Source of the DNA: Bacillus sp. HMF5848
Lineage (GTDB): Bacteria; Bacillota; Bacilli; Bacillales; HMF5848
Assembly: GCF_003944835.1 (NCBI RefSeq)
Contig: NZ_RWIV01000001.1
Coordinates: forward strand, 3,833,501-3,897,500
DNA: 64,000 bases
Reading direction: 5' to 3'
The notes beneath the pieces are model-generated. The model made no database searches and was not told the origin of the DNA. It was given only the letters and a program-made list of their open reading frames with translations. Positions 45,571-55,080 of the stretch are shown piece after piece. Every line of letters starts with the position of its first letter. Position 1 is the first letter of the stretch. Made by a program: the position numbers and the translations under genes.

Positions 45571-45746
45571 TTTTTCACATTCACCTCATTAATATGATTA
45601 ATACCTGTTGATTATTTTCCTATTATCCTATAATACTATCTATTTCGACAAACGTGAAGTACTATTATTACGAATTATTGGTACTATTCTTTATTTACTT
45701 GTTTATGTTACAATCTCCATGTACATCATTTGGAAGGAGAAAGCTG

Positions 45747-46544
45747 ATGAAACGTTGGCACATAGCAACTATTATAACACTAGTTATACTAATTGGAATA
45801 GCTGGAACTGTATATTATAACCTTGAGATAAAACAGCAGGAAATCGCTGAGGATGATACAGTAGAAGCCATCACAGATACTGATTATAACATAGAATTAC
45901 CCACTAGTACTTCTAATGAAAAAACTGGAAATACTGAAGATGACGAGAAAACAGAGAAGAAGATAGATCAAGAGGATGAACAGGTAGAAACGGAGACGAC
46001 GGCTTCAGATAAAGCTACTACTTCACAGAATCAAGCTGATTCAGACAGCGAAGCAAAAAACGTTACAAAGGATCCTGTAAAAAAACAACAGAACAGTTCA
46101 ACCGATAGTTCTAGCAATAAGGAAAATAGTACTAGTCAACCCTCTGAAAGTACTAATGAAGCAAAAGATACTGAAGACGAAGTAACTGTAACTGTAGCAG
46201 AGATTAAAAGTAGCTATATGCCAGTTTTTAAAGACTTAGAAACTCAAGCAAATAATAAAGTGAACTCACTAGTGAATCGTGCTATTGCAGAGTATAAAGA
46301 AAAGAAACAAAACGGAGAATCAATCTCATTTAGTTATTTTTACACTAAATACACAGATGCCGGTGAGGCGTTAGAAACTAAAACAAACCAGGTCTTTAAT
46401 ACTATCTATGCCGCTTTAGAAAAAGAGCTTGTAAATAACGGTTACAGTAAAGAGCACGCTAAAGAATTTAAAGATGCATACAATAAAGCGAAAAAAGAAA
46501 GACGCAATGCTTTACTTCGTCACGCTATTAATAATTTAAAATAA
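45747..46544 (+). CDS. Membrane-anchored acidic protein with C-terminal helical domain, unknown
   Basis: A 265-aa protein. The ATG at 45747 was chosen because AAGGAG lies 7 bases upstream and the N-terminus KRWHIATIITLVILIGIAG is a signal anchor; the frame is open 31 codons earlier. Residues about 35-155 are low-complexity Glu/Asp/Thr/Ser/Lys/Gln, probably disordered and outside the membrane. The last 110 residues are a charged helical domain (NKVNSLVNRAIAEYKEKKQN, SFSYFYTKYTDAGEALE). I do not recognise it. It sits between two SLH proteins that share a domain, divergent from one and convergent with the other. Confidence 0.75.
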   Translation: MKRWHIATIITLVILIGIAGTVYYNLEIKQQEIAEDDTVEAITDTDYNIELPTSTSNEKTGNTEDDEKTEKKIDQEDEQVETETTASDKATTSQNQADSDSEAKNVTKDPVKKQQNSSTDSSSNKENSTSQPSESTNEAKDTEDEVTVTVAEIKSSYMPVFKDLETQANNKVNSLVNRAIAEYKEKKQNGESISFSYFYTKYTDAGEALETKTNQVFNTIYAALEKELVNNGYSKEHAKEFKDAYNKAKKERRNALLRHAINNLK

Positions 46545-46648
46545 TAGGTGCGGCCTCTTGGCATTCAATAGAAAAATAATGTGCCAAGGAGAGTTCGCGT
46601 CTCACATTTTTAACCGGAAAAATAAGTAATATAACGAAAAAATAAGTA

Positions 46649-46677
46649 GGCAGTATGAGAACCGTCCCCATACTGCC
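46649..46677. repeat. REP-like hairpin, AGAACCGTCCCC core (copy 2)
   Basis: Stem GGCAGTATG (46649-46657) and CATACTGCC (46669-46677) around the core AGAACCGTCCC. The core is shared with 35160-35188; the stem is different but still perfectly paired. Confidence 0.85.
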
Positions 46678-46679
46678 AA

Positions 46680-46709
46680 GGCAGCATGGGAACCCCCATG
46701 CTGCCTTTT
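46680..46709. terminator. Hairpin terminator between convergent genes
   Basis: Perfect 11-bp stem GGCAGCATGGG/CCCATGCTGCC with an AACC loop, followed by TTTTG on the plus strand and lying 6 bases beyond the giant SLH gene stop on the minus strand. It resembles the neighbouring REP-like hairpin and may derive from it. Confidence 0.78.
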
Positions 46710-46711
46710 GT

Positions 46712-49700
46712 TTATTCTTCGAATCGAGTTGATTCTACATATTCATTTTCTAGAAATCCAGCTTCTGCTATTAATACGTAGTCTTCACCAGCAATTAGTG
46801 TTTCAAAGCTAGTTGCGTCTTCATCTGTTAACTGGATCGTGATTGTGTCACCATCAACAGTAACTGCACTCGTAGTAGTAAGTAAATCATACTCCGTACT
46901 TTCAACACTGAATACTAGTTTTGTAAGGTCGATGTCAGCATCAGCAAATGACCCTACTACTTGTAATGTATTGTCATCTACGTTGTATGACATAGACTGT
47001 ACATTCACTTCTTCAATGTCAAGCTGTGATAAATCAATTGAATTTGATTCTAAAGCAGCTAACGCAAAGTACTGCATAACTTCCTTTACATTACTACCTT
47101 TGGATAGAAGCATTTGATCAAATGCTATGAGAACATCGATGAATGTCTCAATTGGCATGCCTAGCTCTTGTTTCACAGCGTCTACAACTATTGCGTTTCT
47201 GCTGTCTTCAGCCTTCACATCATTTACTACATCAACAATGAATTGTCTATATTCTGTAATCTGACGTGCTTCTTCACCTAGAAGAGCTAGTCCACTATAT
47301 GGATCACCTAGTAAACGAGCCTCAACTGCTACTACAAAACGAATTAAATGGTCAACTGTAACATCGGCACCGAATATCGCATCAAATTCGTCTGCATAAT
47401 TTGCACGGAATTGCTTAATATCCTCAATTACTTGTACATCATCAACTGATAATAAGATAGAAACAAGATCTGCTACGATATCAGTAAAGTTACCATCAAT
47501 CTTAGCATCTACAGTTGTTTTCACATCGCCTAATATTGCTGTCCACTCTTCATCTGTAAAGCTTTGAACATTTAATACAAGGTTTTCATAAGCTGCTTGT
47601 CCTTCTGGCTCAAGACTATAATACAGATTACTTATGCGGGACATGGCGATATACAGCTGTGCTGCATCAATCATTGCTGTACGTAACGGTGACTCTATAT
47701 TTTCTTCAATCAGCTCTAAGACATTATCTTTTACAACAAATAGAGCTTCAATAGAGATGCCTAATTCTCGTGTGAACACTTCATCTATAGCTTGATAATC
47801 TGGATATTGCGCAAGCACATCATTTTTCACTTTTTGAATGAATGCCGCGTACTGTTCGTTTGTGCTATTTGAATCTGTTAACAGCTGCAATGCTTCTTGC
47901 CAGTTGTTTGTAACCATTTCATACTCAATGGTGAAGAATAGCTCAAGTAGCTTTTCAACTGTCAAGTCTGCGCCGAAAATAGCATCAAACTCATCAGCAT
48001 ACGTAGCACGGAACTGCTCTACATTCGCTTCTAGAGTTGCTACATCATCACTAAGTAAAACTGTTAACAAGTCTTCCATAATGTCTTGCGATGTTGTAGA
48101 AAAGCCTGCCGCTGTTAGCTTTTCATCTAAAGCCTGCCCGACATCCCCTAGCGCTGACGCCCATTGATCAGCGGAAACATTATTTAACTGTTCTACCGCT
48201 AGCTTGTAAGCTGCTTTTCCTTCATCAGATAAAAAGTCATACAAGTACATAACCATATCAATAACAAGTCCGTCATCTATGATAATGTCTGTACCGATAA
48301 ATGCGAAAGCCAGCTCCCGGATAAGCGCATTTGTATCAATGCCGTTGTCTGCTAGCTTTTGAATGAATGTTTGTCCAGAAAAGACAAGTTCATCCAATGA
48401 CATGCCAAGACCATCGCGAATTTGCTCATTTAGCAATTGATACTCCGGATATTTAGCTAAAACATTATTTTTTACTGAACGAACATATGTCACATAATCA
48501 TCAACAGTGTATGATGGATCAGTTGCGAATGCTAGTAATGTATCATAGTCACTCATCAATTCTTGTTCGAACGCAGCTGCGAAACGAAGCATCATATCTA
48601 CTGTTACGTCTGGTCCAAATAGCGCATCAAATTCTTCCTTGTAAGCAGTACGGAAGTCCGTGATAAGCTTTGGCAATTCATATGTGTCAATGTTAAACAT
48701 AATAGTGAAAAGATCCTCTAGCATAGCTGCCGTTTGATTACCAGTTGCAGCATCTATTCTTGCTTTTGTATCTTCACCTAAAATGTCTGTCCAGTCTTGG
48801 TCTGTAAACGATTCAACGGTATAAAGTGTATCCACTACGAGCTCTTGTCCTTCTGCTGATAAGTTAAAGTAAGCAGATTGAATGGTAAGCATCGCTACGT
48901 ACACTTGACCGGCATCTAATAAGGCACTTCTTAATGATTGAACATTGTCCGCTTCTAGCTTAGCTACAAGTCGATCTTTTACTGCAAATACATCTTCTAA
49001 TGCGATACCTAGTTCGTTTGTTACAATATCATTTAATCTCTTGTAGTCCTCATTCTCACTAACAAGGTCATTTTTCACATCACGTACAAATTCAATATAA
49101 CTTTCATTTGTACGATTTGGAGACGTAAGAATTTCTAACGCTTCGTTATAACGATTTGTTAAAATTTCATATTCCACCGCAAACGCAAATTCTAACCACT
49201 CGTCTAACGTTACGTCTGCCCCTGCAAGAGCAAAGAATGATGATGCATATGCTTGGCGGAATTGAGCAATGCTTTCATCTAGTTCTGCTGCATTTGTACT
49301 CAGTAAGATAGCTGCTGCATCTGTCATGATGTCTGTTGAAGTTACGTCTAGATTAGCTTCAGCAAGCTTAGCATCTAATGTGACACCTGTCTCGCCGAGA
49401 ATTTCATTCCAATCATCAGTTGTTAAGTCGTTAACTGACTCTGCCGCCTGTTTAAATGCTGCTTTCCCCTCCGGTGTTAACAGGTTATAAAGCTCTTTCA
49501 GGCTTAGAAGCGCAAATTCGTCAATTGGAGGTGCTTGTTCTCCTACGAATTGAATCTTAATTGTGTACACTTCTGATTTGCTATCATCATATTTATTACT
49601 AATTTTCACGCGAATATCGAGTGTATCTGTAATTTTACTAATAAGCTCAGCACGAACACCTGATAGAGAACCGAGACCTACTAGCTCTAGAAGGTTTAGC

Positions 49701-52700
49701 TCATTTTCACCTTCTACTAAGCTACCGCTAGCTTCTAAACCAAGTTTAGCAATCCAATCTGTTCCATTGCTATCAAATACATTAACAATTTCATAGTTAG
49801 CAGCTTCATCTACTGTTAAGTGCATGAACTTAATGATTTCATCATAGCTTACATCGCCTGTCACTGTTGTGCCAGCTACTGTGAATGCACTGTCACCTAA
49901 AGTGAAACCAGTAACTGAAGGCGTAGGTAACACACCTAGGAAACTATCTATATTGCTTTGTGCGATTTTTACATAAGCATCTAATTCTGCCGCTTTTGTT
50001 GGATAAATCAATGCTAAGTCATTAACAGATGCTAGTGCGGATTCATGAAGGCTAGTCGCTTCTTCCACATTTTCTTCTGTTAAATTTAATGATGTGTTGT
50101 ATGCATTCGCTACTATTTTACTACTCGTAATGACTGAGTTGATATCCATCAATAGAGCCTTCAGCTGAGTTTTCACATCTGTCTGTGTAAGCTTTGGCAA
50201 TTGTAGAATTACTGTTTGATAATCATTAGTAGCCATCGCTAAATCTGTTGGTTGACTTACTAAGTCTGTATCAATAACAAACGATTGAAGACTTAAAATA
50301 GTATCAACAATAGTAATTTCTTCACTAGCTTTTGTTACATAGCTATTTAATTCGTTTCTTTTATCTGCATTTTGCACTAATTGAGCATTGCTTTCTGCTT
50401 CATTAATAAACTCCGCTGCTACTGAAGGGTTCAATATATTCTCATACGCTGCGACGATTCCTGTTGATGCATCAAGAATATATTTTACTTGCTGTAAGCG
50501 ATTTGTCAGACTGTCATTACCTAGGTCGACAACGCTGCTGTAAACAGAGTCATATAAACCTTCAAGCTCCGCAAGCTTTGCTGGATTTTTCACTAAATCT
50601 ATTGCTACGTCCGCTTCAAGATTAGATACTTGAACCGTTACATTGTATAAAGTTTTTGCTTGTTGAATCTTTGCATTATATTCTGCCAATTCATCGATAA
50701 GCTCTTGTTTTTCAGGTGCAGTATCGTCAACTAAATCTAGCTTCGTTTGCACAGCGCTTGCTAGTTCTTCTGCTGTCGCTAATAAGTCAGCCGTATTGAG
50801 AGGACCTTCCACTACCGTTTTAAGCTGTGACAACAGACGCTTTGTTTGTTCAACAGGGTCTAACAGACTATCAATTTTTGCATCAATATCATCAATTCTT
50901 ACTGTTAAGTCTTGCTTAACGTCTTCATTTTGCACTTTAGATACAGCCACTCTAGCAAGTGTTACTTGATCCATAGCAGCTCTTGCATCGTCTTCTGTTT
51001 CGATTGTTAATGCTTCTAGCTCTATTACTAGCTTAATAGCATTGATTTCATCTGTCTTCGTGCTAATACGCTCTGACAAGACAATGTATTGGCTATTGTA
51101 CAAGTCTTCAAGATACTGTACAACAGCTTCTGCTGCAGCCTTAGCATCATCGGCCTCACTAAGAGTATCTTCCGTGATAGCTTCATAACTCCGAACTGCT
51201 GTAACCGCTCTAGCATTTAATAACGCTGCGTATACTTCAACCTCTAGTGTAAAGGTCTGTAAAATATCCTCTTTCTTCTCTCCATCAGGTAGTGCTTCTA
51301 TGATATTCTCAGTCATTTCGTACTGTATATAAGCAGCTTGTTGAAGTGCTGGAGTCGATAAATCATCGTATGCAGCTTGGAAGTCTATTACACTTTCACT
51401 AGCTTCTACAAACTTGTATGCATCGTCTAATGCGGTACGTAAAGTTGATTGCAGCCCATCATCTTCAAGATTATCGACACTTAGCTTAATAGAATCATAG
51501 TCTGCCAGAAGTGAAGTTAGTAATGTTTGGTCAGCTATTAAGTTGTTATTCATAACGTCTGCTTCCCAGATATACACATTTAGCGCAACTTCAACGATGG
51601 CAGCTTTTGCATCAATACGATCTATATACGCCTGTCTTTCTGCTGTAGGTAATAGTTCTACATACTTTCTTGCAGTCTCTTCAGCTTTTAAAGCTTGTTC
51701 TACCTCGTCTAAGCTTGTTAATGCTGCTGATTCGAACTCAGCTACCTTTGTTTCAACCACGGAAGCTGTTGAGCCACCCACTTCCACCTTGAGTGTGTAA
51801 GTTGTAGTTGGAATAGACTTATCATTTGCATTCGTAAGTTCGAGTGTTACAGCAAGCGGAGCGAAGTCTGCTAGCATGCTAGCTTTAAGATCGTCCTCAC
51901 CTATGATAGTTAGTACCTCAGCTGGGATTAACTCACGAAGGCTAATTTGACCATCGCCTTGGTCCATACGGCCACCGCGTTTATCTTCTTCTACTAAGCT
52001 AAGTAGATTTCTTGTTCCATCTTTTGCTGTAAAACCAACAAGTTTATATTTCGTATCGACTGTCAAGCCCTTGAACTCAATCATGTCAATTACTGTATCA
52101 CTTGGTAAAAGTGTTACGTAGCCATTGTCAATTTCTGAGAAAGGTACCCCGCTTAACTGAATCGACTCCACTTTAGGAATTTTAGCGAACACATCAACTG
52201 CGTTAGCAATTTGTTGCTGTTGAACAGCAAAGCGATCTTCTAATTCAGTCTTTTTAGCAGAACTAGATAGAAGCGCGAGTAATCTTGTAGCCTCGTCTTC
52301 TAGAGATTGTAAAGACTCAATATCATCTGCATCCGTTAAGTCTTCTGCTAATGTACTATCAATCTGGTCTAAAACAGAAGAGAGCTTTTTGACAAGATAT
52401 AGTTCTCCTTCAGCTTTCATAATTTTTTGTTGCGCTGTTGCAACATACGCTTCTAGTTGTTGCTTTTTAGCACCATCTTGCAGGTTAGCAACAGATAGGT
52501 TCGCTTCTTTTAAAGCTACTTTAGCTTCTGCAACCTTTTCGCTATCAATAATATCTCCTGCTACCGCTGCATTTAATGTTGCAACATCGTCAGATGCAGT
52601 AATCATAGCCGATAAAGTGCTCAGCTTAGCTTTTAATTCCTTAATAGCTGCTGCGTCACCTTGAACTGTATCAATGAGAGCAGAGGCTACTGCATATCGA

Positions 52701-54799
52701 TTTTTCGCGTCGTTTAGTGCTGCTGTATCACTGACTAAATCAGTAGTAATTACTAATGTTTCTAAAGATGTGATGTGCTCTGTCATTTTCGCTAGAGTCC
52801 ACTCGATTACATCAAAAGCAACCGATTGCGCACTCAAGTCATACGTATCATCAGCTTTTAACTGCTTAACATAATAGCCAGCGCCATAGTCTACATTTTC
52901 GAATGTCACAGTTGTAGAATCTGCTGTTTTTCGTGCTACTTCCGTACCATCTTCACTGTATAAAACAACTTCTAACCCTTGTATTGCGTTGACCGTGACG
53001 GTTTGCCCTAACACTGTTACGGTTGGCACTGTTGGTTTGACTAATACAGTACGTGTTTTCGTTGCTGTGTTATCTTTTTTGTCCGTAGCTGTGTACGTAA
53101 TCGTATACACGCCCACTTCAGACGTATTTACTTCGCCTGTAATAACAGCTTCAACGTTTTTATCCTTATTATCCGTAACAGTAACACCTGGTTCAGTGTA
53201 TGTTTCGCCTACTACTAACTCAATAATCTCTTCACCTGTGAGAGTGATAACTGGTGGGGTTCTATCACCTCTATCACTTCCACCGCTACTAGGTGGTGTA
53301 GTAATCGGATCAGGTTTCACTTCAATATCTTCAGGATTTTCTATAACATCTTCAAGCTTTTTCCCTTCAGGTAAAGTCACCTTCTTCACAACCGTACCTT
53401 TAGGAAGTGTAATTTTCACGTCTACATTTTCTACTACTAATTCTTCAATTGAACCAACACTCTCAATGACAACTGGCTTATTACCAGAGATAGAAAGTTT
53501 TTTAATTTTACCTGTTCCATTAAGCTTAACTTCATTTTCACTTGCTACTTCTAATTCATCGATGTCAGCATTCAATTCAATTTTATCAATAGCACCCGTT
53601 AATTTTAAAACAGGAATGGTTGTGTCTGAATCGATGATAGCTGTTGTTTGCACGGTCATGGAGTTGATTTTCGACTTTTTCAACTCAACGCGGACGTCTT
53701 TTTTATTAACTTCTGTGTTATTAAGAGTTGATTCTTCAAAGACAACTGTGTTGCTGTCTCCCCCGTTGACAGTTGTTTTACCTACAACAGTTACGTTTTG
53801 TCCTAAAAAGTCATGTTTTACTTGCTCACTTATTGTTAGGTCTCCAGTGACTGTTAGGTTATTGATCGTAATGAAATCACCATTCACTACTACGTTTCCA
53901 GGAAGCTCAACACCACCACCGTCAAAAACGAGGTTGCCTTCAAACTCCTTTTGGCCAAGTGTCGGGAAGTTACCACTATTATTAATAGTTAATTGTGAGA
54001 TAGATGTGATGACGCTTTCTTCTTCTTCAAACACAATGTTAGCACCTTGAAGCGCCGCTGTATTACCTTCTGTGAATAGTGGCTGTAAGCTTTCTACTAC
54101 TGTATAGGCAACACCATCAACGGTTACGACACCGTTTGCGACAGCTTCTACAGTTGAGATCTGCTCGCCTATTACACGATATAAGAACACAGCCATTTGC
54201 GCACGTGTAACGGGATCATGCGGTGCATATGTGCCATCATCTTTACCTGTTGTAATGCCATTTTGGTACAAAATTTTGACATTCTCAAGGTGAGATGGTG
54301 ACACTGCTTGTAAATCAGATAAATTAACAGATGTATCGTTTGCTTGTAAATTGAAAGCGCGTACTAAAATAGTCGCCATTTGCTCGCGAGTTAACGATTC
54401 TTTTGGTAGGAACTCCCCTGCATCTGTTCCTCTGAAAATACCAAACTCTTTAACCGCCGCAATTTCCTTCGCATAAAGATAATTTGCAGGTATATCTATA
54501 AAACTATTTAATTCTGACGGTGGTTGTAGATTAAATGCTCTTGACAAAATAACGGCAGCATGTTCACGTGAAATACTATTGTTCGGCTTATATGTACCAT
54601 CATCATAGCCCGTAACAATGCCATTCGCTAACATGTACATTATTTCATTGTAACCAAAGCTAGCTTCATTAACGTCTAGCAATGTTTGTGACCCTTCCGC
54701 AGCTTGTACAGCCGAGAGTGGTGTTAAAGAACTTGCCACAATAGTCGCTGTGACAGCTGATGCCATATAGCGACGATACACTTTCGATGTCCTAGTCAA
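46712..54799 (-). CDS. Giant SLH surface protein with four tandem ~207-aa repeats
   Basis: A 2695-aa secreted protein, probably a long surface fibre. Signal peptide about 1-33 (VYRRYMASAVTATIVASSLT), Sap-like. Three SLH domains about 41-212 (GYDDGTYKPNNSISREHAAV). About 240-490: beta-solenoid-like stretch (NNLTVTGDLTISEQV, ELNADIDELEVASENEVKLN). About 517-590: DUF5011 Ig domain (PPVITLTGEEIIEL, TEPGVTVTDNKDKNVEA). About 668-875 and 1010-1620: helical repeats. About 880-1008 and 1623-1747: two copies of a beta domain. About 1760-2575: four repeats, each with a version of QFRANYADEFDAIFGADVTV. About 2600-2695: final beta domain. The start is TTG with GGAGGG 8 bases upstream; a minus-strand TATAAT at 54854-54859 is a candidate -10. 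No frameshift seen. Confidence 0.88.
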   Translation of the reverse strand: MTRTSKVYRRYMASAVTATIVASSLTPLSAVQAAEGSQTLLDVNEASFGYNEIMYMLANGIVTGYDDGTYKPNNSISREHAAVILSRAFNLQPPSELNSFIDIPANYLYAKEIAAVKEFGIFRGTDAGEFLPKESLTREQMATILVRAFNLQANDTSVNLSDLQAVSPSHLENVKILYQNGITTGKDDGTYAPHDPVTRAQMAVFLYRVIGEQISTVEAVANGVVTVDGVAYTVVESLQPLFTEGNTAALQGANIVFEEEESVITSISQLTINNSGNFPTLGQKEFEGNLVFDGGGVELPGNVVVNGDFITINNLTVTGDLTISEQVKHDFLGQNVTVVGKTTVNGGDSNTVVFEESTLNNTEVNKKDVRVELKKSKINSMTVQTTAIIDSDTTIPVLKLTGAIDKIELNADIDELEVASENEVKLNGTGKIKKLSISGNKPVVIESVGSIEELVVENVDVKITLPKGTVVKKVTLPEGKKLEDVIENPEDIEVKPDPITTPPSSGGSDRGDRTPPVITLTGEEIIELVVGETYTEPGVTVTDNKDKNVEAVITGEVNTSEVGVYTITYTATDKKDNTATKTRTVLVKPTVPTVTVLGQTVTVNAIQGLEVVLYSEDGTEVARKTADSTTVTFENVDYGAGYYVKQLKADDTYDLSAQSVAFDVIEWTLAKMTEHITSLETLVITTDLVSDTAALNDAKNRYAVASALIDTVQGDAAAIKELKAKLSTLSAMITASDDVATLNAAVAGDIIDSEKVAEAKVALKEANLSVANLQDGAKKQQLEAYVATAQQKIMKAEGELYLVKKLSSVLDQIDSTLAEDLTDADDIESLQSLEDEATRLLALLSSSAKKTELEDRFAVQQQQIANAVDVFAKIPKVESIQLSGVPFSEIDNGYVTLLPSDTVIDMIEFKGLTVDTKYKLVGFTAKDGTRNLLSLVEEDKRGGRMDQGDGQISLRELIPAEVLTIIGEDDLKASMLADFAPLAVTLELTNANDKSIPTTTYTLKVEVGGSTASVVETKVAEFESAALTSLDEVEQALKAEETARKYVELLPTAERQAYIDRIDAKAAIVEVALNVYIWEADVMNNNLIADQTLLTSLLADYDSIKLSVDNLEDDGLQSTLRTALDDAYKFVEASESVIDFQAAYDDLSTPALQQAAYIQYEMTENIIEALPDGEKKEDILQTFTLEVEVYAALLNARAVTAVRSYEAITEDTLSEADDAKAAAEAVVQYLEDLYNSQYIVLSERISTKTDEINAIKLVIELEALTIETEDDARAAMDQVTLARVAVSKVQNEDVKQDLTVRIDDIDAKIDSLLDPVEQTKRLLSQLKTVVEGPLNTADLLATAEELASAVQTKLDLVDDTAPEKQELIDELAEYNAKIQQAKTLYNVTVQVSNLEADVAIDLVKNPAKLAELEGLYDSVYSSVVDLGNDSLTNRLQQVKYILDASTGIVAAYENILNPSVAAEFINEAESNAQLVQNADKRNELNSYVTKASEEITIVDTILSLQSFVIDTDLVSQPTDLAMATNDYQTVILQLPKLTQTDVKTQLKALLMDINSVITSSKIVANAYNTSLNLTEENVEEATSLHESALASVNDLALIYPTKAAELDAYVKIAQSNIDSFLGVLPTPSVTGFTLGDSAFTVAGTTVTGDVSYDEIIKFMHLTVDEAANYEIVNVFDSNGTDWIAKLGLEASGSLVEGENELNLLELVGLGSLSGVRAELISKITDTLDIRVKISNKYDDSKSEVYTIKIQFVGEQAPPIDEFALLSLKELYNLLTPEGKAAFKQAAESVNDLTTDDWNEILGETGVTLDAKLAEANLDVTSTDIMTDAAAILLSTNAAELDESIAQFRQAYASSFFALAGADVTLDEWLEFAFAVEYEILTNRYNEALEILTSPNRTNESYIEFVRDVKNDLVSENEDYKRLNDIVTNELGIALEDVFAVKDRLVAKLEADNVQSLRSALLDAGQVYVAMLTIQSAYFNLSAEGQELVVDTLYTVESFTDQDWTDILGEDTKARIDAATGNQTAAMLEDLFTIMFNIDTYELPKLITDFRTAYKEEFDALFGPDVTVDMMLRFAAAFEQELMSDYDTLLAFATDPSYTVDDYVTYVRSVKNNVLAKYPEYQLLNEQIRDGLGMSLDELVFSGQTFIQKLADNGIDTNALIRELAFAFIGTDIIIDDGLVIDMVMYLYDFLSDEGKAAYKLAVEQLNNVSADQWASALGDVGQALDEKLTAAGFSTTSQDIMEDLLTVLLSDDVATLEANVEQFRATYADEFDAIFGADLTVEKLLELFFTIEYEMVTNNWQEALQLLTDSNSTNEQYAAFIQKVKNDVLAQYPDYQAIDEVFTRELGISIEALFVVKDNVLELIEENIESPLRTAMIDAAQLYIAMSRISNLYYSLEPEGQAAYENLVLNVQSFTDEEWTAILGDVKTTVDAKIDGNFTDIVADLVSILLSVDDVQVIEDIKQFRANYADEFDAIFGADVTVDHLIRFVVAVEARLLGDPYSGLALLGEEARQITEYRQFIVDVVNDVKAEDSRNAIVVDAVKQELGMPIETFIDVLIAFDQMLLSKGSNVKEVMQYFALAALESNSIDLSQLDIEEVNVQSMSYNVDDNTLQVVGSFADADIDLTKLVFSVESTEYDLLTTTSAVTVDGDTITIQLTDEDATSFETLIAGEDYVLIAEAGFLENEYVESTRFEE

Positions 54800-55080
54800 A
54801 TTATTACCCTCCTATTTTCCTATATAATTACGGTTTTTTTACATACATGATAAATTATACCAAAAATATAAGTAAATTTTCGTACATTTTTGTAAAAATT
54901 GAACAAAATTTATCGACACTTCACCTAATTATTTAAAAATTTATAGTACTTTATAGGACTATTCAGTACCTTAGTACTATATTTTGATAATGATAAGAGC
55001 AAAAAACAACATACAACAAGCATGTGATTACAGAAAAAAACCGAGGCAATTATGCCTCGGTTTCTCTTCTAGCTATAGTT
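54800..55080. other. Leader of giant SLH gene and terminator of next gene
   Basis: 281 bases, very AT-rich, without a gene. Left part holds the GGAGGG ribosome binding site and candidate -10 of the 2695-aa SLH gene (minus strand); right part holds the terminator of the 2446-aa gene. Confidence 0.6.
55036..55063 (-). terminator. Terminator of 2446-aa PHP/5'-nucleotidase gene
   Basis: Perfect 11-bp stem AAACCGAGGCA/TGCCTCGGTTT with a 4-nt loop. On the minus strand it is followed by TTTTCTG. It lies about 18 bases past the stop. Confidence 0.92.

Noticed and set aside
46553-46605. TTGGCA/TGCCAA hairpin as terminator of the acidic membrane protein gene
   Set aside because: The stem is short with an 18-nt loop and no T tract; the hairpin at 46680-46709 is the better candidate.
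52989-54050. 353-codon plus-strand open frame rich in Val, Thr and Ser
   Set aside because: It is exactly antisense to the beta-solenoid and Ig region of the giant SLH gene, whose reading frame, motifs and ribosome binding site are clear. Biased codon use of the sense gene explains the open antisense frame.
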